This document shows, one piece after another, positions 18,628 to 26,142 of a DNA stretch of 64,000 bases. A program made the translations under genes and the position numbers. Below the pieces are notes generated by a model. That model saw only the letters and a list, made by a program, of their open reading frames with translations, was not told the origin of the DNA and made no database searches. Within the stretch, counting starts at the first letter, position 1. The number at the start of each line of letters is the position of its first letter. Source of the stretch: Pseudomonadota bacterium (lineage in GTDB: Bacteria > Pseudomonadota > Gammaproteobacteria > Steroidobacterales > Steroidobacteraceae); the NCBI GenBank assembly GCA_016704655.1, contig JADIZR010000005.1, positions 219,629 through 283,628 of the forward strand. The letters are read 5' to 3'.

Positions 18628-20406
18628 TCACTTACGATAGACGGGGTACAGACCGTAGCGCTCGTCCCAGGACGGATGGCGACGGTAGAAAAACTCGAGA
18701 CGCGCGTCGGGGCTGGCCGCAAAATCCGCGTCCTCGCGCAGCCGCCGCTCGAAGTCCTCTTTGAGCGCCGCGTCCTGCGACAGCATCTGTCGCGCCACGG
18801 CCTCGGTGACGTAGTTCTCCATGTATTCCTTGCGCTCGAAGGCCGTGCTGAAGTAGCTCCAGGAGACAAACGAATCGGGTGCCTGCGGCTCCAGCAGCGA
18901 CATCGCCAGCCGCGCCTTCGGCTGCGCGATCGGCACGAACAGCGCGCCGACGTCGATGTCGCGCTTGTCATAGCGCCAGACGCCTTCGACCGTCGTGACC
19001 GACCGCCCCTCGAAGGTTCCCGCCGCAACCGTAGCTTTGTCGGCACGAAAGGTCTGCACGGCGCTGGCCGGATGGGAAGCGGCGACACGCTGAAACTCTA
19101 TGCCGTGCAGAGCCAGCTTTGCCGACAACCACGCGGCGTGCGCACGAGGCACGACATAGCCGGTGGCCGGTGCCGTCACAGTCAGCGCAGGCTGCACGTG
19201 ATATTTCAACGGCAGCCGCCAGACCGTGGGCTTCGTGGAGTCGTAGCGAATCCATGTTTGGCCCGAGACTGCGGACGCTTCACGCGTGTACTTGTAGCCG
19301 CGGAGATCGACGGTCTGCACAGCGTCCGTATTCTTGAAACTCAGTGGCACCGGCTTGCCACCGAGCAGGCGCGCTCGCTCATCCGCAGCGTGCGCCGCCT
19401 CGAGCCACTCCTCGCCGTCGCGCGCAGCGAGCTCGACCATGGCATGAATGGTCTCGCGCGTGGCGGCGACGCGTCGCGGATACTCCTGCCACGAGTGCGT
19501 CTCAACCAGGGCGCCGAAGCGGTTACGGGCGGCCCAATAGCTGGTGCTGTAGCGAGGTGAGCCCACACCCACGGCCAGTCCGGAGTCCGGATCATCGGCA
19601 CCGACGAACGAAGGGTAGAACGGCAGTGCATGGAAGCCCTTGCGCTGCAGCCGAGCCAGCACGTCATCCCGCAGCGCGTGTCCGCTGCGGCCAAGTTCAA
19701 GATCCCAGCCGTGGCCTGGCTCGACCTCGACTGACAGATCCTCGCGCAGCTCTGCACCGTCGGTGACGTGCAGGTCCGCGTACAGAATCGGGTCCCAGGC
19801 GTTCAGGAGTGCGAGCAGGGCGCGCATTTCGGGCGCTTCGGCCTTGGCGTAATCGCGGTTGAGGTTCAGGTTCTGCGCAGTCACGCGCCATCCCATCGCC
19901 TCCGGACCGCGCTGGTTGGGCCGGTTCCACGCGCCGAACCTCTCGTGGCCATCGACGTTGAACACCGGCACGAACAGAACCGTCGCACGCGCCAGTGCGC
20001 CGCGATTTTCGTGTCCTTCGAGCAGTTCGCGCAGCGCGATGAAACCCGCGTCCTTGCCGTCGATCTCGCCCGCATGAATGCCACCCTGAAAGAGCACGAC
20101 CGGTCGCTGATGCGCACGGACGGACTCCGGGTCGAGGACGCCATCGTCCGATACGGCGACAGCGAGCAGCGGCCGGTCCTCGGGCGAGCGCCCGAACTCG
20201 AAGCATCGCGCCCTGTCGGGCCAGCGTGCGGCAAATGCGGCACACAGCTTTTCCACCTCGTCATAGCGCCCGGTACGTGTGAATGCGGATCGCTCGGCGA
20301 TGGTCGTGAGCTCACTCGGACTCTCTGCGGATGCGGCGGACAGGTACACAGCAGTGAGGAAGAGAAGCAAGCCGACAGACAGCCGGGAGGGGATGGTACG
20401 GTTCAT
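18628..20406 (-). CDS. Secreted M14 family zinc metallopeptidase
   Basis: About 592 residues from ATG at 20406, which begins a signal peptide (SRLSVGLLLFLTAVYLSAASA). The peptidase domain shows the HxxE zinc motif in QGGIHAGEIDGKD, the RPNQRG and LNLNRDYAK substrate-carboxylate region, the third zinc His in LYADLHVTDG, and a candidate catalytic Glu in ALVETHSW. A C-terminal region of about 230 residues follows, as in larger M14 proteins of gammaproteobacteria. It converges on the secreted protein gene ending at 18615, only 12 bases away. Likely a periplasmic or extracellular peptide hydrolase. Confidence 0.83.
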   Translation of the reverse strand: MNRTIPSRLSVGLLLFLTAVYLSAASAESPSELTTIAERSAFTRTGRYDEVEKLCAAFAARWPDRARCFEFGRSPEDRPLLAVAVSDDGVLDPESVRAHQRPVVLFQGGIHAGEIDGKDAGFIALRELLEGHENRGALARATVLFVPVFNVDGHERFGAWNRPNQRGPEAMGWRVTAQNLNLNRDYAKAEAPEMRALLALLNAWDPILYADLHVTDGAELREDLSVEVEPGHGWDLELGRSGHALRDDVLARLQRKGFHALPFYPSFVGADDPDSGLAVGVGSPRYSTSYWAARNRFGALVETHSWQEYPRRVAATRETIHAMVELAARDGEEWLEAAHAADERARLLGGKPVPLSFKNTDAVQTVDLRGYKYTREASAVSGQTWIRYDSTKPTVWRLPLKYHVQPALTVTAPATGYVVPRAHAAWLSAKLALHGIEFQRVAASHPASAVQTFRADKATVAAGTFEGRSVTTVEGVWRYDKRDIDVGALFVPIAQPKARLAMSLLEPQAPDSFVSWSYFSTAFERKEYMENYVTEAVARQMLSQDAALKEDFERRLREDADFAASPDARLEFFYRRHPSWDERYGLYPVYRK

Positions 20407-20619
20407 GGAAGAAGATACTGGCGGGATGCACGCAGGAATGCCAGTCCGGGCCAGATCGCGACAGGGGCCGGGCCGACCAGCCGAGGCGATCGACGGCATA
20501 TGTCACAAGGTCAGGACTCCAAACCGTCCGCTCGCTCAAGATCGGAGGGTCGTCGACCAGACCCCGGCTCGTGTACATTATTGATCCCCTTGGGAACTGA
20601 CCGGCGAGATGGACCCACA

Positions 20620-21177
20620 ATGCCAACAGGGGCGCCCACGGCCATCACGGAACTGCTGCAGGCTGCAGTAGGCGGAGACGCGCACGCGCGGGGCCAGTTG
20701 ATTTCCGCGGTATATGAGGAAATGCGAACTCTCGCACGTCGACTCCTGGCCGGTGATCGAGCGCGCCACATGCTGGCACCAACCGAGCTTGCGAACGGCA
20801 CGGCCCTGAAACTCTTCGCACAGGCCGATCTGTCGGCGCGGGACCGCGCGCATTTTCTTTCCTATGCTGCGCACGTGATGCACCAGGTATTGATCGACCA
20901 CGTACGCCACGAACGCTCACTCAAACGCGGCGCACCCAAAGTCACGCTTGTGTCGCAGATAGCCGAGGAAGCGCGCACGGACGTCGACGTCGAAGCCTTG
21001 CATGAGGCGCTCGAGCGGCTCGCCGTAGTGTCGCAGGAGCACGCTCATTTGGTCGAGTTGCGTTATTTTGGCGGGCTCACCCTGGAAGAGATCGCGGTGG
21101 TGCAAGGCACCTCGGTCGCGACGGTCAAACGCAGCTGGCGTGCCGCGCGTGCGTGGCTGCACGATGCGCTCACTTAA
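20620..21177 (+). CDS. ECF-like RNA polymerase sigma factor
   Basis: 185-residue sigma-70 family factor of the ECF-like group that commonly sits beside Ser/Thr kinases (the TIGR02999-type family). Region 2 is seen in DRAHFLSYAAHVMHQVLIDHVRH and region 4 in LVELRYFGGLTLEEIAVVQGTSVATVKRSWRAARAWL, a complete helix-turn-helix. ATG 20620 is the first in-frame start that leaves room for a promoter after the divergent M14 gene. Its TAA overlaps the stop codon of the opposite-strand kinase gene. No anti-sigma factor gene is adjacent, so the kinase is the natural candidate for its control (inference). Confidence 0.88.
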   Translation: MPTGAPTAITELLQAAVGGDAHARGQLISAVYEEMRTLARRLLAGDRARHMLAPTELANGTALKLFAQADLSARDRAHFLSYAAHVMHQVLIDHVRHERSLKRGAPKVTLVSQIAEEARTDVDVEALHEALERLAVVSQEHAHLVELRYFGGLTLEEIAVVQGTSVATVKRSWRAARAWLHDALT

Positions 21178-23546
21178 ATAGCGGGGCAGCGAGTCAGTTG
21201 CACCTTGACGGCAGCGAGTTCATTTTTTCGGTCGAACTCCGTCAAACCCCAGTGGTGCTCGATTTGCGTCCAACTGTCGAGCGCCTGCCGTAGCGCGCGG
21301 CACGAACCTGCCCGATCGCCGTTGTCCCAATAGATTTGCGCCAGGTTACGTAGCGGCACCGCGGCGTCACGCGCGCGTTCCGCATCGCCTGGCAATTGCC
21401 GTGCCCGCTCCTGCCGTTCGTGCACGCTGTCTTCGATCAACCGGATGGCCTCCTGTTGACGCCCGAGGCTGGCTAGTGTGAGAGCGCGCTGGCCGCGCGC
21501 CATATCGCGCATACGCCATGCTTCGACGTTCTCAGGATCAAGGTCGACGAGTCGCTCGCCCATTGCAACGGCACGGTCGTCGGCGACTAGCGCATGCTCA
21601 TGATGGCCCATTTCATCCAGCGTCCCCGCAATGGACCAGTAACCAATCAGCACACCATCCATGAGACGCCGATGGCGCGGAGCCTTGACGAGACCCTGCT
21701 CGAAGCGCGCGGTGGCGCGGCGATAGGCGGCCAGGGCTTCTTCGAGTCGCCCCAGATAAAACAATGAGTCCCCGAGCATCATGGCTGGCCGGCCACTTTG
21801 GTATTCAAATTCCATGGCCTGGCGGACCGTCGCGGGCAGCGCCATCAGGCGCGCCTCTTCTTGCTCCTGCAGGCTGGCCGCAGCGGCGTACTGCTCTCGC
21901 CATTTGAATACGTCAGCCTGCGTGAGGCGTGAACTGGTGAGCAAGGAGTGCGTCTCCGCAAGATCCGCAGGCGAAGGCAGCCACTTATCGGCCGCGGCGA
22001 GAGCGGTTAGAAGATTTGCTTCAGCCTGTCGGGCCTTTTGCAGCTGGCGGGTACCATTATTGTCCTGCGCGCCATAGACCAGCGCGAGCAGATATCGCAC
22101 GCGACCCAGATCGCGCCGCCAGCCCATCTCCTGAGGCGCGCGCGCGGTCAGCGACACCAGTATGAGTTCGGCGCGCTCGAGGTTGGCTTTTGCGGAGGCG
22201 GGTTCGCCGACGTGCGCTTTGCCGGGTACCCCTTGCACTTCCGCGAGGCGCGCCAGGCCCACTGCCACTTCGCGCTGCAGTTCCGCGTTGCCGCCCGCCG
22301 TTGCAGCCAACGCATCGAGATATTGTTGGCCGCGACCGACCATTTCGCGCCGTGTTTGAGTGGTGCCGGGCGTTGCTTCCAGTTGCCTGTCGAGATCGAA
22401 CAGCATGTAGTTGGCGAGTGCCCTCACTTCGCCGAAGCGCCGCTCGGCATCCTGCCGCGCGGCGTTTGCGCGCGCAAAGAGAGTCGCAATCACGGCAAGC
22501 GAGACCATCAAACCCAGGACGGCAGACGACGCGGCGGCCACTCGCCAGGGATGCCGTGCAACCATCTTGAGCGTGCGATATCGCCAGCCGCCAACCGCGG
22601 CATCCACCGGGCGGCATTCAAGCCAGCGGCGCAGGTCATCGTCAAGCGCGCCTACGCTTGCGTAACGCTCTTCGGGTTGAGCCGCCGTAGCTTTGCGACC
22701 AATTGCGGCGAGATCGCCTTGCGGCTTGACTGCCAGAAGCTCGCAGAGCGTCACACCCAGTGAATATACATCGTCCGTCACTGCGGCAGGCGCGCCTGCC
22801 AGGCGTTGCGGGCTGGTATACGCGCGAGTAAAGCCCTCGGGCCGCGCATCGGTCACGTCCGGAATGCGCGCCACGCCGAAGTCGATGAGCTTGGGGTGCC
22901 CCTCGTCGGTCACGAGAACATTGGCCGGCTTGATATCGCAGTGAACCACCAGATGCTGATGCGCATGCGCGACACCGGCGCAAACCTCGCGCATGAGCAC
23001 CACGCGCGCGCGAGTGTTGAGTTCATGCGCGTTGGCGTAGTGGTCCAGCGCCACGCCGCTGACGAACTCAATTACCAGGAAGTGCAGTCCGTTGGCAGTC
23101 GAACCGCCATCGATGATGCGCGCGATACCCGGATGCTCCATACGCGCAAGCAGTTTGCGTTCGGCATCGATCAGCGCCTCGGCCACTCCATCGAGCTGGC
23201 GGATGAACTTGATCGCAACGGTTTGATCGAAAAGACCGTCGTTACGGCGCGCGCGGTACACCGATCCCATGCCGCCGGCGCCAATCAACTCTTCCAGGCG
23301 ATAGACGCCGACTTGCGTTGGCGGCACCGGTGGGGCGTACTGCAATGAGCCGATGCCATCGTCCCAAACTGAAGCGTTGGCCGCATCGGCGGCGATGAGC
23401 TCGCGCACTCGCTCAAGCAAGGCGACGTTCGAATCGCACGCCGCTATCAACCACCTCTCACGCGCCTCACCCTCGCGATCCATCGCCGCGGTGAACAGGG
23501 TCAGCGCGGCGAGTTCTAAATCCGCGGGTCGGGCAGCAGCTTGCAT
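21174..23546 (-). CDS. Transmembrane Ser/Thr protein kinase with C-terminal TPR-like region
   Basis: About 790 residues from ATG at 23546. The kinase domain (about 80-345) has the glycine loop IGAGGMGSVYRAR, the ATP Lys in VAIKFI, the catalytic loop HCDIKPANVL (HCD rather than HRD) and DFG in LIDFGVARI. One membrane segment follows (VAAASSAVLGLMVSLAVIATLF, about 375), placing the 400-residue alpha-helical, TPR-like half outside the cytoplasm. This is the PknB-like layout common in Acidobacteria and Xanthomonadales, usually encoded next to an ECF-like sigma factor, as here. Unusually the two genes are convergent with overlapping stops. Confidence 0.87.
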   Translation of the reverse strand: MQAAARPADLELAALTLFTAAMDREGEARERWLIAACDSNVALLERVRELIAADAANASVWDDGIGSLQYAPPVPPTQVGVYRLEELIGAGGMGSVYRARRNDGLFDQTVAIKFIRQLDGVAEALIDAERKLLARMEHPGIARIIDGGSTANGLHFLVIEFVSGVALDHYANAHELNTRARVVLMREVCAGVAHAHQHLVVHCDIKPANVLVTDEGHPKLIDFGVARIPDVTDARPEGFTRAYTSPQRLAGAPAAVTDDVYSLGVTLCELLAVKPQGDLAAIGRKATAAQPEERYASVGALDDDLRRWLECRPVDAAVGGWRYRTLKMVARHPWRVAAASSAVLGLMVSLAVIATLFARANAARQDAERRFGEVRALANYMLFDLDRQLEATPGTTQTRREMVGRGQQYLDALAATAGGNAELQREVAVGLARLAEVQGVPGKAHVGEPASAKANLERAELILVSLTARAPQEMGWRRDLGRVRYLLALVYGAQDNNGTRQLQKARQAEANLLTALAAADKWLPSPADLAETHSLLTSSRLTQADVFKWREQYAAAASLQEQEEARLMALPATVRQAMEFEYQSGRPAMMLGDSLFYLGRLEEALAAYRRATARFEQGLVKAPRHRRLMDGVLIGYWSIAGTLDEMGHHEHALVADDRAVAMGERLVDLDPENVEAWRMRDMARGQRALTLASLGRQQEAIRLIEDSVHERQERARQLPGDAERARDAAVPLRNLAQIYWDNGDRAGSCRALRQALDSWTQIEHHWGLTEFDRKNELAAVKVQLTRCPAI

Positions 23547-23640
23547 CGTGCAAGAGTACCCCGCGGGCCTGCCGCACGCACGCGACTGCCGGGGCCTGGC
23601 GGCCCCGGCGTGCAGCGGCACGAGCCCTGGTGGAACTCAG

Positions 23641-24855
23641 CTAGTTGGCGCAGTGAGCTGCGTTGGCGCTGCAGGCTGCGTTCACCATGCTCTGGATGTT
23701 CGTGTTCAGAAACGGGCTCGCGCCTTGCTGTTTCGGCCCGGAACTGGTTGATCCCCAGCTCGTAACGCCGACCACGGTGTTGATTTGCGCGGAACTGCCC
23801 GAGGTAGTGCCCGTGAGGGCAGGACGCTTGCCGAAATTGATCAACCACGGCCCGCCACTCGAGCCGCCACACATCAGGGAACCAAGCAAAGTGTTGTTTG
23901 CATGGGAGGACGACTTGAAGCCCTCCGAGTCATTGCGCTCCATGATCTCACCGTTGTCGAGGCAGCCCGGGTAGCCGATCTGGGTGAGGTGCACCCGGCC
24001 GCTCGGCGTGAACCCGGCGTTGTCATATGCAAAGCCATACCAGCCGGTATTGGTGCCCGGAAGACTACCACCCTGTGGGTTGAGTACGACCACGGCCACG
24101 TCGTCACGGCAGATTACACCGTTTGGTGCGGTGCTCGTCGAGCACGGATCTGATCCGTTGAGGTACGCGGTCAACACGAGCGTGCTCTTGGCCGACCAGT
24201 TGCCATAGGGGGCGCTGCCGCTCTTGTAGCCAGGAACGAACCGCCAGTTCGTCCAGAACTTGTTCTTGCCGAATTCCGAAACACAGTGCGCGGCCGTGAC
24301 GACGACACCCTTCTTGATCAGGGAGGCGGAGCAGATGAAGGAGCCCGTCTCGCCCGGCTTGTTGAAGAACACTTTTCCTGAGGCACGATACGGGTAGATC
24401 TTGTTGGTGCTGCCCGTGAAGCCGTCGGCACGCGCGGTGCTAAAGGCGTGGTTGGTCGTGCCGGCTTCCTGCGACGTATACTCATCGCCCATGGAATTCG
24501 GTGCCGGCTTGCCCAGGAACACCGGGCGTGTCTGGCCGTCGCCCACACTTCCGCCCACGAACACAGGTTTACTGGTCGGAGTCGCGGCGGGAGTGGCCAA
24601 CATGCCGATCATGTCCGCCAGCACCAGTGACTCGGAGAAATTGGTGGCGATGGGAAGCGGCATTGGCTTGGCATTGACGTAGTCAATCGGATCGGTCGCC
24701 GCATGAGACGCCACAGGAAATGTCGCGATGGTCACGGTGCCGGCCCTTGCGATCGTGGGCTGCTGCGCGACCGCTGCCGCGCTGACAGCGTATCCCAGGA
24801 TCGAAACGACGGAACAGACCAGTGCTCTCCTGGCACTCGATTGAATAGCGCTCAT
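23641..24855 (-). CDS. Secreted trypsin-like serine protease
   Basis: 404 residues with an N-terminal signal peptide ending near AAAVAQQ. The chymotrypsin-fold triad is complete: His in VVTAAHCV, Asp in CRDDVAVVVL and Ser in CGGSSGGPW. Several Cys pairs suggest disulfides. A GGGAG lies 8 bases before the ATG. Upstream is a set of three TTTGAT elements that may regulate it. It follows the kinase gene on the same strand, 94 bases beyond the kinase start, so it has its own promoter but may belong to the same regulatory island (inference). Confidence 0.85.
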   Translation of the reverse strand: MSAIQSSARRALVCSVVSILGYAVSAAAVAQQPTIARAGTVTIATFPVASHAATDPIDYVNAKPMPLPIATNFSESLVLADMIGMLATPAATPTSKPVFVGGSVGDGQTRPVFLGKPAPNSMGDEYTSQEAGTTNHAFSTARADGFTGSTNKIYPYRASGKVFFNKPGETGSFICSASLIKKGVVVTAAHCVSEFGKNKFWTNWRFVPGYKSGSAPYGNWSAKSTLVLTAYLNGSDPCSTSTAPNGVICRDDVAVVVLNPQGGSLPGTNTGWYGFAYDNAGFTPSGRVHLTQIGYPGCLDNGEIMERNDSEGFKSSSHANNTLLGSLMCGGSSGGPWLINFGKRPALTGTTSGSSAQINTVVGVTSWGSTSSGPKQQGASPFLNTNIQSMVNAACSANAAHCAN

Positions 24856-24875
24856 TGTTATTCTCCCTGCCTGAT

Positions 24876-24894
24876 TTTGATTATCAAATTTGAT
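24876..24894. promoter_or_regulatory. TTTGAT inverted and direct repeat, putative operator
   Basis: TTTGAT, one base, ATCAAA forms a perfect palindrome at 24876-24888, and a third TTTGAT copy follows directly at 24889-24894. It sits 20-40 bases upstream of the serine protease start, in an AT-rich island within GC-rich DNA. Not a FNR box, because the half-sites are one base apart instead of four. The binding protein is unknown. Confidence 0.4.
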
Positions 24895-25026
24895 CTTACT
24901 CCCCTAAGGCGTAATCGGTCGACAAAACGGGTCAGCGTCGGGCCTGGCGCCGCCGCCTACACTCGACGATCGGCTACCCGGAACGTCCGCTTGCCTGGAT
25001 TGGTTGCGCGCTGGCGTTAACCCAGT

Positions 25027-25677
25027 TCAGTTGTCTGTGCCGCGCGCCACGAGCACACGATGGTCACGCGCAATAACCTCCGCGTCGTGCGGCGCGCCCG
25101 ATGTCGCGACGAGCCTGCCGTCGGGACCGATCAGGAACAGTCTGGACGTGTGGTCCATCGTGTACCCGCCGCCTGCCAGGGGCACACGCGCATACGCGGC
25201 GCCGAGCGCGCTGGCCAATCGGGCAAGACTGGCCTCGTCGCCCGTCACTGCGTGGAAAGCGGGGTCGAAATGACGTACGTAGGGCGCCAGCCTCGTTGGA
25301 TCGTCCCGCGACGGGTCTACCGTCACGAGCAGCACGTCAGGGCGCAGTTCGGTCGGCAGGTCGCGCAACGTGCTGCGCACGGTGGCGAGCGTGGCCAGCG
25401 TCGTCGGACAGATGTCGGGGCACGAGGCGAAGCCGAAGAACACATACGTCCAGCGGCCCTGCAGGCGTCGTGCATCGAACGGCGCGCCGGATTCGTCGAC
25501 AAACGCCAGGTCGGGCAGCGGCAAGCCGTCGGGCAACCAGACCGCGCGCTCGAGCACAGGCGGCGCGGGGCGGTCGGGCAGCAATGCGCGCGCGCCAAGC
25601 AGCGCCGCGAGGAACGCCGCTGTCGCCAGCAGCAGGGTGCGGAGCAGGCGGGGATTCACGGCCGATGGACCCGGCAA
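25027..25677 (-). CDS. SCO1/SenC/PrrC family copper chaperone
   Basis: 216-residue membrane-anchored thioredoxin-fold protein that delivers copper to oxidase CuA. One N-terminal membrane segment (LLRTLLLATAAFLAALLGARALL) precedes the domain with the copper Cys pair in ASCPDICPTT and the third ligand His in TMDHTSRLF. The TTG start at 25677 has an AGGGTGA just upstream; GTG 25659 is an alternative. It is the last gene of the respiratory operon and a second SCO, distinct from the one at 28294. Confidence 0.85.
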   Translation of the reverse strand: MPGPSAVNPRLLRTLLLATAAFLAALLGARALLPDRPAPPVLERAVWLPDGLPLPDLAFVDESGAPFDARRLQGRWTYVFFGFASCPDICPTTLATLATVRSTLRDLPTELRPDVLLVTVDPSRDDPTRLAPYVRHFDPAFHAVTGDEASLARLASALGAAYARVPLAGGGYTMDHTSRLFLIGPDGRLVATSGAPHDAEVIARDHRVLVARGTDN

Positions 25678-25746
25678 ATCACCCTGGCCGGGTTCGCGCG
25701 CACTGCGGCGGCAGAATTCCTCATGACGACCTCGCAGCGTCTCGCG

Positions 25747-26142
25747 CTAATCCAGCAGGAACCTGTGCAGCCGCGCGTCGTAGGTCTTGAAATGGTCACC
25801 GAACCAGCTGGCCAGGCGGTTCGAGAGCGCCTGGTCGTCAAGCACCCCATGCACGCTGTACTCATCCATGATGTCGCGGATATCGTCGAGCAATCGCTCG
25901 TGATCCGCCTTGTGCAGGCTGAACTCCGTGTACTTGCGCGACCTCATGTCTTTTTCCTCGAGCGCGAAGTGCGCCGAGATGCCGGAGTGGATTTCGCCCA
26001 GGAATTCCTCGATGCGCTCGGAGGAGCGGTCCGCCTCCAGGGCGGCATGCACCTTGTTGATGAGGCCGATCAACAGCTGATGTTCATGATCGACTTCGGC
26101 GATGCCGATGCGGAAGTCGTCACGCCATTCGAGCAGGGTCAT
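25747..26142 (-). CDS. Bacteriohemerythrin
   Basis: 131-residue non-heme di-iron oxygen-binding protein. The metal ligands are in the expected order: His in EVDHEHQLLIGLIN, HSGISAHFALEE with HxxxE, HKADHE (HxxxH) and GDHFKTYD (HxxxxD). The start ATG overlaps the stop of the upstream cytochrome b fusion gene (26139-26142), so it is translationally coupled. Next to a high-affinity oxidase it may sense, store or deliver oxygen (inference). Confidence 0.9.
   Translation of the reverse strand: MTLLEWRDDFRIGIAEVDHEHQLLIGLINKVHAALEADRSSERIEEFLGEIHSGISAHFALEEKDMRSRKYTEFSLHKADHERLLDDIRDIMDEYSVHGVLDDQALSNRLASWFGDHFKTYDARLHRFLLD

Noticed and set aside
24876..24888. TTTGATTATCAAA read as an FNR box
   Set aside because: Half-sites are separated by one base, whereas FNR/ANR needs four. 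Kept only as a palindrome for an unknown regulator.
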